Source: an uncultured Bacteroidales bacterium
Lineage (GTDB): Bacteria; Bacteroidota; Bacteroidia; Bacteroidales; F082
NCBI GenBank assembly: GCA_900317055.1
Contig: ONFF01000015.1
Location: forward strand, 62,001 to 126,000
Direction of reading: 5' to 3'
Length of the DNA stretch: 64,000 nt
Below, piece by piece: positions 16,112 through 24,864 of the stretch (positions within the stretch are counted from its first letter, which is position 1; each line of letters begins with the position of its first letter). The notes under the pieces are model-generated. The model did not search any database and was not told where the DNA came from. It was given only the letters and a program-made list of their open reading frames with translations. The position numbers and the translations under genes were made by a program.

Positions 16112-16119
16112 CAAAAGTA
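16112..16119 (-). promoter_or_regulatory. -7 promoter box (TACTTTTG) of trpS
   Basis: CAAAAGTA on the plus strand; matches TAnnTTTG on the minus strand, 20 bases before the ATG. Confidence 0.55.
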
Positions 16120-16141
16120 ATAAAAAAACTGACAACATAGG

Positions 16142-16170
16142 AAAGCCCACCTCATTGCAAAGTGGGCTTT
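16142..16170 (-). terminator. Terminator after the M14 carboxypeptidase gene
   Basis: AAAGCCCAC ... GTGGGCTTT on the minus strand, 25 bases after the stop at 16195; the T-run is short (TTTCCT), so strength is moderate. Confidence 0.65.
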
Positions 16171-16194
16171 CATGATTAAATCTCAAAACTGCAT

Positions 16195-17868
16195 TTACCG
16201 CACCACAAATTTCCGCGTCGCTTCGCCTACGGTGATGAAATACATGCCTTGAGGCAATGACGAAACATTGATTTGTTGGTTTTCGGCCGTGATTTGACCT
16301 GTCAGCAGGGTTTGGCCAATAAGATTGGTGATGCGATACATTTGGTCTGGTAGAGACGTGGCACGCCGCGTCTCTACATACAAAATGTTGTTTGTAGGAT
16401 TAGGATAAACCGTAAAAGTCCCTAAACCCATCGTAAGGCCGCCTTCCTCAACCCCATACCCTTCCGGCACCAGTTGCACATCCTGTACCAAGGTCTCCCA
16501 GTCTGCCACCGTCAAGGTGAGGGTCTTGGGGTAATAGCCCTCGCAAGAATACGTCACCTCATAGGTGCCGCCTTTGATGGGACGGTGGTAGTCGCCTGCC
16601 GGTAAATGGCTGCTGACGGCAGAACCATGATGATCGTGGGTGAGAATGGTGACCTCTGCCTCCAAAGGCGTACCAGAGACCGAATCCGTCACCGTGCCGT
16701 GAATCCCATAGAGGCATTGCTCCATGTAACGCAACATGCTCTCGTGATTATAGGTCCAATACATGGGCATCGTCGACGGATTTGGGGTATAAGGAATGGA
16801 ACACTCGATGGTCACCTCACGGCATTGCTGATAGTAGTTCATGTAATCCTGACGGCTGCCGTAGATGGGATACCACACATAACCGTTGACAATACCATTG
16901 TCGTAACTACTCATATACAATGTATCGTGCTCATGAGTCAAGTCAGCGTATTCGTGACACACCAATTGCCACCATTCGTCATCAGGATGCAGCGGTTGGT
17001 AGGTGTCCCAAGGATAATTCATCACCTCTGAACCGCCATGATAGTTTGCCGCCATGGTAAAGGGGTATTGCTCGGCAAGCTCCATCATCATTATGGTTTC
17101 AGGCTGATACTCCTTGCCATCAGGATGAGGTCCGTTGTCGAAGTCGGGATAGTTGCGGTTGAGGTCGGCATCGTTGGCATTGTTGCGACGGGCACCATAG
17201 ACGGTGTTGTTGCCCCCGTGATAGGTGCCGTCGGGGTTGGTGCATGGCGAGATGAAAATGTCGAGCTGGTCGAGCAAATTCAGGATCCTAGGATCATCGC
17301 TGGTGCAAAGTTCGTCAATGAGGCGGAGCATGAGCATCATGCCTGTCAGCTCGTCGCCATGGATGGTGGAAGTGTAAAGAAACTTGGGCTTGCCATCAGG
17401 TTCTCCGTTGTTGAAGCGGCAAAACATGAGCTTGCGTCCGCTCGCCAATGTGTCCAAATCGAAGTATGTGCACCGTTCAGGAAAATCCTCGGCATATCGC
17501 TTCATCATGTCCTGGTAGGCCTCATAGGTAGGATAGGCATCCCAATCGTAAGCTTCGCGGTTCGTGCCGTCCCACATGGCGTAATGTTCTTGCATGGAAG
17601 GCGGCATGAGCAGCGTAGGCTGATAGCCCATGGCAAGGAGTTGGCGGTATTGCTCTTCGTTGGCATAACAAATCAGACGGTTGCCTTCCAGTTTGTCGAC
17701 GGAACAAAGGCGGGTGAGCCGCTTGGCCTCTTCACATTGTTGTAAAGGTAGGGAGAAGAAATATTCCCCTCGTGTGGCCATCAAGGCTTCGAGGTCGGTT
17801 TGGGCCATGGTCATTTTCCCCGCCAACAGTAGGAACGCAAGGATGGCAAATAGCCGTAGGTTTTTCAT
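16195..17868 (-). CDS. Secreted M14 zinc carboxypeptidase with T9SS sorting domain
   Basis: A 557-residue exported protein with signal peptide (LAILAFLLLAGKMTMAQ). The M14 domain (about 100-390) has zinc ligands in HGDELTG (His, Glu) and ANYHGGSE (His), substrate-binding NPDGTYHGG and DADLNRNYP, and catalytic Glu in EVTIECSIPY. A CarboxypepD_reg-like domain follows (GIHGTVTDSVSGTPLEA, about 395-475). The C-terminus is a T9SS type A sorting domain (FTVYPNPTNNILYVE ... LPQGMYFITVG ... KFVVR), so it is secreted across the outer membrane and removes C-terminal residues from outside peptides. The sorting domain contains a palindromic repeat encoding VETRRATSLP (16350-16377). Confidence 0.9.
   Translation of the reverse strand: MKNLRLFAILAFLLLAGKMTMAQTDLEALMATRGEYFFSLPLQQCEEAKRLTRLCSVDKLEGNRLICYANEEQYRQLLAMGYQPTLLMPPSMQEHYAMWDGTNREAYDWDAYPTYEAYQDMMKRYAEDFPERCTYFDLDTLASGRKLMFCRFNNGEPDGKPKFLYTSTIHGDELTGMMLMLRLIDELCTSDDPRILNLLDQLDIFISPCTNPDGTYHGGNNTVYGARRNNANDADLNRNYPDFDNGPHPDGKEYQPETIMMMELAEQYPFTMAANYHGGSEVMNYPWDTYQPLHPDDEWWQLVCHEYADLTHEHDTLYMSSYDNGIVNGYVWYPIYGSRQDYMNYYQQCREVTIECSIPYTPNPSTMPMYWTYNHESMLRYMEQCLYGIHGTVTDSVSGTPLEAEVTILTHDHHGSAVSSHLPAGDYHRPIKGGTYEVTYSCEGYYPKTLTLTVADWETLVQDVQLVPEGYGVEEGGLTMGLGTFTVYPNPTNNILYVETRRATSLPDQMYRITNLIGQTLLTGQITAENQQINVSSLPQGMYFITVGEATRKFVVR
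16350..16377. repeat. GTAGAGACG repeat inside the M14 sorting domain
   Basis: Arms GTAGAGACG and CGTCTCTAC flank TGGCACGCCG. Read on the minus strand it encodes V-E-T-R-R-A-T-S-L-P between the first strand of the sorting domain (NPTNNILY) and MYRITNLIGQ. It is the same family as the intergenic palindromes at 1590, 8943 and 36841. Confidence 0.8.
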
Positions 17869-17912
17869 AGATTTTTTGAGGTTAAAATGATGTTCCTATT
17901 ATTCGTTTCGGT

Positions 17913-18009
17913 TTGTAGGGCTGTCACACTGCCTTTCGACAGGTTCAAGAACCATGGCAGCCGCCTTGGGTATTCCATGTACGGCTGCCGTAATACGACA
18001 GCCCTACAA
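17913..18009. repeat. Composite inverted repeat (TTGTAGGGCTGTC ... GACAGCCCTACAA), copy 1
   Basis: A 97-bp element with outer arms TTGTAGGGCTGTC and GACAGCCCTACAA, inner arms GGCAGCCG and CGGCTGCC, and in its left half a TTCGACAGGTTCAAGAACC copy of the family seen inside nrdJ. It lies directly after the old stop codon of the secreted protein upstream and before the M14 gene. A close copy at 24761 has the same context. Confidence 0.8.
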
Positions 18010-18017
18010 GACCGCGA

Positions 18018-18137
18018 TTAACGCACCACAAATTTCTGCGTCTCGCCCGCAAAGGTAATGAAATACATGCCTTGAGGCAATGAAGACACATTAATCTGCT
18101 GGTTATCAGCGTTTATGTTGCCTGAAAGGACGGTTTG
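18018..18137 (-). pseudogene. Out-of-frame remnant of a T9SS sorting domain
   Basis: Read in another frame from the gene at 18106-21129, this stretch encodes TVLSGNINADNQQINVSS and then LPQGMYFITFAGETQKFVVR and a stop at 18018. It is nearly identical to the end of the neighbour at 24865. The gene body ends at 18106, which is 88 bases from this stop, so the frames differ by one. The break is at the palindrome 18137-18159. Either the sorting domain is truly lost or there is a sequencing or assembly error. Confidence 0.8.
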
Positions 18138-21129
18138 ACGGTGTGCACACCGTATCTACAAACAAAACGCCGTTTGTAGGATTAGGATAAATCGTAAAGG
18201 TCCCTGAGCCTGTCGAATGGCCTTCCTCAATCCCATGCAATTCCTCATAAATCGCGTCGCAGTCCTCGTCGCCGGGTTTGAACACCAATTCATCCTCAAT
18301 CCAATAGCAGCGCAAGCCTTCCACGCGGATGCCGTCGCGGTTGTCCATTAGCCTCTCGGGGAAGAAACTCGTCAGGTGACCGATGCCGCACACGATGTCG
18401 CCACTGAAGATGTCGTCTGCATCGCTTACGCGAAGCATCCGATAGGTCTTGCCTTCGTATTCGAAATCTTCCACGGCATCCACATGCATCACGATACTTT
18501 CCGTCCCCACCTTGATTTCCCATTCATCGCCTTCTTCAGCCTCGTAATCATACAGCACAGTGAACTCACCAAGAATCTTGTTCCACCAATACAACTTGCC
18601 ATCGCGTTCATAGACATATTCGTGCGTTATGTCTTGATACAAATCCTTGTCGTAAAGCGTGTTGATTTTCACAAGGATATGCGCTGTGTCATTGTTGATT
18701 ATGGTGTCGCCGGCTTGATACATGTATTGGTAAGTAATGCTACCGTCCTCATTATGGATTTCGTAATACCATTCGTTCCGTATAATATCCTCGATAAAGT
18801 TCTGGAACTCACTCCAATACGGTGCATTTTGATAAGCCTCTTTGCTGCCAACCGGCACATGGATGGGAATGTTGGGATCGTAGAAATAAACGGCGCCATA
18901 GCCTGCGAAAGTGTATTGGTCAAGCTGCGGCGGATTCGGGTTGTAGGAATAGATTTCGGTGAAACGAGTGTTTCTGAAAACGTGGTTCTCAATATTGGTG
19001 ACAGATGCCGGAATTTTCAAAACGCCAGTGAAATTCTCACAATCGGAAAAAGCGGCGCCGAAGAGATGGGTCACTCCATTCCCCAAGTCAAGGTCGGAGA
19101 ACAAGCAATGGTCAAACGCCATATTATGAATGGAAGTCACCGAGTTCGGTATGACCAACGTTCCCGTAAAGGCGGATTCAGAGAAAACGGCATGATTGAT
19201 GGTGCTCAACGACTCGGAGATTCTAAGTTCACCAGTGAAGTTGGGGCAATACTCAAAAGCCCTTGTCCCTATATATGTCACTGAATTAGGGATGATCAGC
19301 GAACCAGAAAATTCGCTGTTGGCAAAAGCAAAAGCACCAATTGTGGTTAGCGAATCGGGAAGAGTGAGTGTGCCGGAGAAATGGCTATACTGGAAAGCGT
19401 AGTCGCCGATGGTCAAAACAGAGTTGGGGATCACAAGATCGCCACCGTCGCCGCAACCATAAAAAGCATTCTCGCCGATAGCCACAATATAGTCGGGGAT
19501 GACGGTGGTTTTGCATCCCACAAACAGTGTGCTGTCGTCTCTGGTAATGATGGCATTGTTTTCGGAATAGAAACGCGGGTTGTTTTCGTCAACCGTGATG
19601 GTCTCCATTGAGGGCTCCAGAGTAAACACGCTCGCATAAACAGTCGTGAGGGAAGCAGGGATATATAGCGAAGTCAAAGAGGAGCAATCGCTAAAGGCCT
19701 CGTGAAAGATTGTCGTTATGGTATTGGGAAGGGTTATTGAGGCAATGCCGCTACAGGATTGGAAGGCTCTGTGCCAGATGGTGGTGACGCCTTCCTGCAA
19801 TTCGACGGCTTGCAATCCCGTGCAAGCGTAAAAAGAATGATCGCCAACATCGGTGATGCTGCCTGGTATGACCAGCGTTCCCGTCAAGCCGTCACATTCA
19901 AAAAAGGCACAATCGTCAATAGCAGTCACGGTGTAGGTCTCACCTTCGTAATTTACCGTTGAGGGCAAAGTCATGCTGCCTTGAGGCTTTTCGTAACCTT
20001 CCCAAAAGTTACTCTCCCAAGGGTTTTCCGGCTCATGGGGAAAAGTGACTTTTACGGTCTTTTGTTCCTCGTCGGTGATGATGTAATAAAGCGTCTGGCC
20101 TGTTTCGCATACGGCCGAGAAATCGAAGCGCTCCGTAGAGGGGGTTGGGTTAACGATCTCATCCGCATTGGCATAGCTCATGTAATTATGGTCGACACCA
20201 ATATAATACAGGTGGTTGTCGAATCCTTTGATGAGCCATTTCATAGGCACACAACAATTAGGAAGCGGCCGCACCCCATACATCCTTTCCCCTATTTCGG
20301 TAAAATGCTCGCCATGATCAAGAGAATAAGACAAACCTTCGGTATAATCATCATCGTTATAGTTTATTGTATAGACAATCCCGTTATCAGAAATGCTAAT
20401 GTAATTTGCCGCCAGCGCATAAAAACCAGGAATATACTCAAATCCGGAAAATTCATTGCCATAGCCTGCACAGACCACATTGCCTTCTGGGTCGAACTCC
20501 ATATCCCGAATTCCCAAACCTTCAAAAGCGACAAGTTCCCAGTTTTGCATGTCCGAAAGGGTTGAATGGTATAAGCCATTGCCATAATAATACAAGCCGA
20601 CATAGACATCGCCGCTTTCGGTGACCAAAATATCGCTGATGCTATTATCCTCAAAGGAACTGTCGTTCATGCCCCATGTGGTACCGCAATCGGTGGTCCA
20701 GAAAACACTCCCGTATTCTGTTGAGCCTACTAGGATTTGGTTGTTTAAGGCAAACAAATTCCAAGCCTTGTCTCCGGCGCTCAAAGGAATGCTAGAGGTC
20801 TGCTGCCAAGTGTCGCCGTAGTCATCAGAATACCATGCCTTAAACGGATTGTCTTCGAAAACGAAAATCCTTCCTTCCGGGCTTACGCTGAAACAATATT
20901 CATTGAAATAAAAGTCGTTGCCTGTTTCGTATCCCAAGACGATTTGGTAGGTTTCGCCTTCGTCTTGAGAGCGGCCTATCCCGCTGTAACCGCAATTGAA
21001 ATAAAGGCTTCCGTCGGGAGCTGCGCCTAAAAAAGCGGCTGATACATCGATGGGTTTCCAAATGTTTTGCGCCATGCCTCCAAGCGCGAAGGCGAGCGAA
21101 ATCGCTAATGTAAATACTAATCTTTTCAT
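18106..21129 (-). CDS. Secreted BNR-like and BspA-type leucine-rich-repeat protein, sorting domain frameshifted
   Basis: A 1007-residue exported protein (signal MKRLVFTLAISLAFALGGMA). Residues about 20-340 hold BNR/Ycf48-like repeats (RSQDEGETYQI, YSDDYGDTWQQ, TTDCGTTW). Residues about 370-760 hold BspA-type leucine-rich repeats (ITLPNTITTIFHEAFSDC, LVIPNSVTSIHNMAF). Then comes a module shared almost word for word with the two next genes (EWYYEIHNEDGSITYQYMYQ ... GIGHLTSFFPERLMDN). It should end in a T9SS domain (GTFTIYPNPTNGVLFVDT), but a palindrome shifts the frame and the product stops at RPFRQHKR. As read it may not be exported across the outer membrane. BspA-like repeats often bind host or partner proteins. 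Confidence 0.82.
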   Translation of the reverse strand: MKRLVFTLAISLAFALGGMAQNIWKPIDVSAAFLGAAPDGSLYFNCGYSGIGRSQDEGETYQIVLGYETGNDFYFNEYCFSVSPEGRIFVFEDNPFKAWYSDDYGDTWQQTSSIPLSAGDKAWNLFALNNQILVGSTEYGSVFWTTDCGTTWGMNDSSFEDNSISDILVTESGDVYVGLYYYGNGLYHSTLSDMQNWELVAFEGLGIRDMEFDPEGNVVCAGYGNEFSGFEYIPGFYALAANYISISDNGIVYTINYNDDDYTEGLSYSLDHGEHFTEIGERMYGVRPLPNCCVPMKWLIKGFDNHLYYIGVDHNYMSYANADEIVNPTPSTERFDFSAVCETGQTLYYIITDEEQKTVKVTFPHEPENPWESNFWEGYEKPQGSMTLPSTVNYEGETYTVTAIDDCAFFECDGLTGTLVIPGSITDVGDHSFYACTGLQAVELQEGVTTIWHRAFQSCSGIASITLPNTITTIFHEAFSDCSSLTSLYIPASLTTVYASVFTLEPSMETITVDENNPRFYSENNAIITRDDSTLFVGCKTTVIPDYIVAIGENAFYGCGDGGDLVIPNSVLTIGDYAFQYSHFSGTLTLPDSLTTIGAFAFANSEFSGSLIIPNSVTYIGTRAFEYCPNFTGELRISESLSTINHAVFSESAFTGTLVIPNSVTSIHNMAFDHCLFSDLDLGNGVTHLFGAAFSDCENFTGVLKIPASVTNIENHVFRNTRFTEIYSYNPNPPQLDQYTFAGYGAVYFYDPNIPIHVPVGSKEAYQNAPYWSEFQNFIEDIIRNEWYYEIHNEDGSITYQYMYQAGDTIINNDTAHILVKINTLYDKDLYQDITHEYVYERDGKLYWWNKILGEFTVLYDYEAEEGDEWEIKVGTESIVMHVDAVEDFEYEGKTYRMLRVSDADDIFSGDIVCGIGHLTSFFPERLMDNRDGIRVEGLRCYWIEDELVFKPGDEDCDAIYEELHGIEEGHSTGSGTFTIYPNPTNGVLFVDTVCTPSNRPFRQHKR
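18137..18159. repeat. Decayed palindrome at the frameshift site
   Basis: ACGGTGTGCACACCGT (18138-18153) is a perfect 16-bp palindrome, preceded on the minus strand by GTAGAT. It looks like a GTAGAGACG-family element that has lost its outer right arm. It occupies the same place in the sorting domain as the element at 16350 and also encodes V-D-T. Confidence 0.6.
18199..18222 (-). repeat. TTCGACAGGCTCAGGGACC repeat inside the secreted LRR gene
   Basis: On the minus strand it encodes G-H-S-T-G-S-G-T, the linker just before the YPNPT sorting motif. Same phase and orientation as the copies at 11343, 21408 and 24984. Confidence 0.8.
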
Positions 21130-21164
21130 GGTTGTATGTTTTTAATTGTTATCTTTTACCACGA

Positions 21165-24100
21165 TTAACGCACCACAAATTTCCGCGTCTCGCCTGCAAA
21201 GGTAATGAAATACATACCTTGAGGCAATGACGAAACATCAATCTGTTGGGTTTCATCCGTGATTTGGCCTGTCAATAGGATTTGACCCATGAGGTTGGTA
21301 ATTCTGAATTCGGAATGATGAATGCTGAAATGCGAAGCATTCGACGTAGTCAATGATGAATGCTGAATGGCAATAATGCCGTTGGTAGGATTAGGATAAA
21401 CCGTAAAGGTCATTGAGCCTGTCGAAGGGCCGTCCTCCTCAATGCCATGCAGTTCGCTAATGACTGCGTCGCAGTCCTCGTCGCCGTATTTGAACACCAG
21501 TTCGCCCTCATTCCAATAGCAACGCATACCTTCCACGCGCACGCCGTCCCCTTTGTCCATCAGCCTTTCGGGGAAGAAACTGGTGAGGTGGCTGATACCA
21601 CACACAATATTGCCGCTGAAGATGTCGTCCGCATCGCTTACACGCAGCATCCGATAGATCCTGCCCTCGTATTCGATTTCTTCAACTGCGTCCACATGCA
21701 TGGTAAGGATTTCCGTGCCGACAAAAATGTTCCAACTGTCGCCCACTTCGGCTTCATAGTCATACAACACGGTGAACAATCCCAAGCGCTTGTTCCACCA
21801 ATACAACTTGCCGTTGAGTTCAAAGACATACTCATGCGTCACCTCTTCACGCAATCCCTTATCGTAAAGCGTGTTGATTTTCACAAGGATATGCGTCTGC
21901 TCATCGTTGATGATGGTGTCGCCTGCCTGATACATATATTGGTAAGTGATAGTACCATTTTCATTCAGGATTTCATAGTACCATTCAGGATGGCTCGGCG
22001 GTGTGACATTAGTATAGTCGCAATCATATCCCCCTTCGTGATAAAGCATCTCGCCATCATTCACATAACAACGAAGGTATTCTATCTCACTTGCATCAAA
22101 CACTTCCCATCCATTGCAAACTTCTATGCTTGGGAACAAGCCTCTCTCATAGCCAATTCCCTCGATGATTTTCCCACTATAATAAGTCGGAAGATCATCG
22201 TTAAACCTAACCCACTGCGTACGGTAATTGTGTCCGTTCCAAGTCACGCTGCCAACGCTATCGACAGTCGCCAAATGCGAACAGTCACCTACTTCGTAGT
22301 ACCACGATTCGCCCGCTTCGGCATCAAAGTCATACAAAATCGAGAAGGCGTTTGTGGTCGGGTTGAACCAATACACCTTGTTGTCTTCCTCGTACACAAA
22401 TTCTCCCCCTTCATGCCCAGTATCAACAAAATTCTGTGTGATGATGCTGCACTGATGGCCTTGGATAATCGTGTCGCCATCCACGAAAAACCTCTGATAT
22501 TCAGGATGTGTGCCCCATGGGTTGAACACATCGAAATACCACTCCGCGCCTTGGGGAGCAAATGTCGCAGGTGCTCCATCGCTGTTCATCACGCAATCAT
22601 CAAATTCCTCGTTGTCCCAAATCAAGTTGCCGTTCTCGTGATAGCACAACAGATAGTAAAACGACCCCATCATTTCTTCATAGCCGCTATTCAAGAAGCC
22701 GTAAGTGCTGCCCACGCCTTCAATCCAATATTCATCAACTTCAGTTGGCGGATAACCAACAGCGTATCTTCCAAGACCTAATTTCCGCCTCATGGTGCCA
22801 TTCACCTCCACTTCAGAATCTTCAAGCACTATCAGTTGTTGATGCATCCAGTTCACCGTAACAGTGTCACCTACCGTAAGATTAAAGTCATATAGCAGAA
22901 CCTCATCTTGGTAGTTTTGGGATATTTTTCTACGATAATACACCCTTCTATCCTCTTCGCGAACCGCGCCTGCTTTTGCGATTCCATATTTACTTTTCGT
23001 CCAAACAAGTTTATAGTCCACGCCATCCAATGTAATATTATCTCTAATACTTTGGATTTCAGTAAAGTAATCATTCGGATAGTTCATAGAAGCCATGTAA
23101 ACCACATTCCATTTCTGGCGGTTGTTGTCCGCTTGAACTAAGGGGACATAGTCAAGAAAATGCGGATTCTTATATAGCAGTTCCTCGTCCTGCCAAACCT
23201 CCACCAAACGGTATTCCGGCCCGTTGTCAGGCTCATACTGAATGGGATACAACAGGCTGTGGGTGCTTCCAATGCCTTCAATCCATTGGTAATCATAATA
23301 ATTCCCATTGTCGCAGTTGTTGTCAAACCAAAGTACCTTCCTTGTGCTGCCATTGAGTTGCATTGCAGTGGTATCAAATACGACATGAGGCGTTAGGCCA
23401 ATCGTCTGGAACACATCGCATATCGAGAGCGAAAAATCGTAAAGGGGATATTCGGTGTTTGCCTCACAATCATAATGCAAGGGCCACGGGGCATCAATGG
23501 CATGCACGAACGACATGAAATAGCATTTGCCATCCCCGTCCTCACGGATGCCGCCGAAGCACTCGCCTTCTATGGGATAGCCCAGATGAGAGCAATTGAT
23601 GACTTTCTTGTAAGCCATCTCGTTCACCACCGTATCGCCCTTAATGCCCAACTGGTAATAGGTGGAGTCCTCGTACATGGAACGGTAGAACTGCACCCAT
23701 GCCGTGTTTTCCAGCGGGAAATTCCCTAGGATATGATTCGCATCGCGAAGGCTCTTCCAATACTCTCCTCCTCCGTCGAAATACAGATGATTATCATGAC
23801 CTTTAAAAAGATGAGGATTTTCTCCGCCTGGAGCGATGTCAACAAGGGGAAGATGCTCTCCTATCTCGGTGAAATGCTCGCCATGGTCGGTGGAATAAGA
23901 AAGAACTGCCTGAAGTCCCATGAAGTGAGGCGTGTACACAACTCCTTCATCGCTAATGGCCAAACTCGTTCCATCAAACAGATAGAAGCCCGGAATATGC
24001 TGGAAACCAACACTACTTCCATCGGCATTATAGCCACAAGCCACCACATTGCCCTCGGGGTCGAAAGCCATATCCTTAATGCTAATACCTTCAAAGGCAA

Positions 24101-24713
24101 CGAGTTCCCAATTTTGTATGCCTGACAAAGTAGAATGATAAATGCCGACGATATTCATAATGTAATAGTCGACGCTGACATACACATCGCCATTTCCATT
24201 GACCAAAAGATCGCTGACGGATTCAGAGTTTTCGAGAAAATCAAGAATCCACCCTTCCCATGTCACACCGCCGTCAAGGGTATAGGAGATTTCCCCGTTT
24301 TCAGCCCAAACCACCATAATGTCGTTGGTTGGGACGCAAAGACCTGCTTTATCAGGCATTGCACATGAGGAAATTGACGGGGTTTGCTGCCATGTGTCGC
24401 CGCCATCGTCGGAATACACTACAGTCTGCTGGTTATCATTAAAGACGCAGATTCTTCCTTCAGGGCTAACCGCAAAGCATGACGAATTAATATGACCAAT
24501 AAAACCCGTTTCCTGACCTAATACAATCTGCCATGTCTCGCCTTCATCTTGTGAACGAGCCAATGTGCCATTTTCACCATAGGCAAAGATGCTCCCATCG
24601 GGAGCGGCACCTATTATTCCGGTGCCATTGATGGGCTTCCAAATGTTGTTTTGCGCCCCAAGAATGCCTATGCATCCGAAGCAAAGGATGATGATTGATA
24701 CTAATTTTTTCAT
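21165..24713 (-). CDS. Large secreted BNR-like protein with T9SS sorting domain
   Basis: An 1182-residue exported protein (MKKLVSIIILCFGCIGILGA signal). The N-terminal third has BNR/Ycf48-like repeats (RSQDEGETWQI, YSDDGGDTWQQ, TLDGGVTWEG, YSTDHGEHFTEI). The middle has four related beta-rich modules of about 200 residues (start patterns like EWYYEILNENGTITYQYMYQ and NGHNYRTQWVRF). The C-terminus is a complete T9SS type A domain (FTVYPNPTNGIIA ... RITNLMGQ ... LPQGMYFITFAG ... KFVVR) with a repeat-derived insert of about 17 residues after GIIA. It shares long near-identical stretches with both neighbours, which points to tandem duplication with gene conversion. The molecular target is not known; BNR repeats alone do not make it a sialidase. 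Confidence 0.82.
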   Translation of the reverse strand: MKKLVSIIILCFGCIGILGAQNNIWKPINGTGIIGAAPDGSIFAYGENGTLARSQDEGETWQIVLGQETGFIGHINSSCFAVSPEGRICVFNDNQQTVVYSDDGGDTWQQTPSISSCAMPDKAGLCVPTNDIMVVWAENGEISYTLDGGVTWEGWILDFLENSESVSDLLVNGNGDVYVSVDYYIMNIVGIYHSTLSGIQNWELVAFEGISIKDMAFDPEGNVVACGYNADGSSVGFQHIPGFYLFDGTSLAISDEGVVYTPHFMGLQAVLSYSTDHGEHFTEIGEHLPLVDIAPGGENPHLFKGHDNHLYFDGGGEYWKSLRDANHILGNFPLENTAWVQFYRSMYEDSTYYQLGIKGDTVVNEMAYKKVINCSHLGYPIEGECFGGIREDGDGKCYFMSFVHAIDAPWPLHYDCEANTEYPLYDFSLSICDVFQTIGLTPHVVFDTTAMQLNGSTRKVLWFDNNCDNGNYYDYQWIEGIGSTHSLLYPIQYEPDNGPEYRLVEVWQDEELLYKNPHFLDYVPLVQADNNRQKWNVVYMASMNYPNDYFTEIQSIRDNITLDGVDYKLVWTKSKYGIAKAGAVREEDRRVYYRRKISQNYQDEVLLYDFNLTVGDTVTVNWMHQQLIVLEDSEVEVNGTMRRKLGLGRYAVGYPPTEVDEYWIEGVGSTYGFLNSGYEEMMGSFYYLLCYHENGNLIWDNEEFDDCVMNSDGAPATFAPQGAEWYFDVFNPWGTHPEYQRFFVDGDTIIQGHQCSIITQNFVDTGHEGGEFVYEEDNKVYWFNPTTNAFSILYDFDAEAGESWYYEVGDCSHLATVDSVGSVTWNGHNYRTQWVRFNDDLPTYYSGKIIEGIGYERGLFPSIEVCNGWEVFDASEIEYLRCYVNDGEMLYHEGGYDCDYTNVTPPSHPEWYYEILNENGTITYQYMYQAGDTIINDEQTHILVKINTLYDKGLREEVTHEYVFELNGKLYWWNKRLGLFTVLYDYEAEVGDSWNIFVGTEILTMHVDAVEEIEYEGRIYRMLRVSDADDIFSGNIVCGISHLTSFFPERLMDKGDGVRVEGMRCYWNEGELVFKYGDEDCDAVISELHGIEEDGPSTGSMTFTVYPNPTNGIIAIQHSSLTTSNASHFSIHHSEFRITNLMGQILLTGQITDETQQIDVSSLPQGMYFITFAGETRKFVVR
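21314..21367. repeat. Repeat insert in the sorting domain of the 1182-residue protein
   Basis: AATGATGAATGCTGAA occurs twice (21314-21329 and 21352-21367) around GCATTCGACGTAGTCAATG. On the minus strand this encodes IQHSSLTTSNASHFSIHHSE, between NPTNGIIA and FRITNLMGQ, the exact place where neighbours carry a GTAGAGACG-type element. The central string is the reverse complement of the intergenic one near 143-161. Confidence 0.65.
21408..21431 (-). repeat. TTCGACAGGCTCAGGGACC-family repeat before the YPNPT motif
   Basis: Variant ending CTCAATGACC; on the minus strand it encodes G-P-S-T-G-S-M-T directly before FTVYPNPT. Same phase as the other coding copies. Confidence 0.8.
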
Positions 24714-24760
24714 GGTATTTGTGTTTTTAGATTATCTGTTTCTATTTTTCCGTTTTGGTC

Positions 24761-24855
24761 TTTAGGGCTGTCACATCGTCTTTCGACAAGCTCAAGAACC
24801 ATGGCAGCCGCTGTGCCGTTTCAGCGTGCGGCTGCCGTGGTACGACAGCCCTACA
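24761..24855. repeat. Composite inverted repeat (TAGGGCTGTC ... GACAGCCCTA), copy 2
   Basis: Same plan as 17913-18009: outer arms, inner GGCAGCCGC and GCGGCTGCC, and an embedded TTCGACAAGCTCAAGAACC unit. It begins 9 bases after the stop of the gene at 24865 and precedes the gene at 21165-24713. Both copies are followed on the minus strand by a gene of the same secreted group. Confidence 0.8.
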
Positions 24856-24864
24856 AGACCGCGA

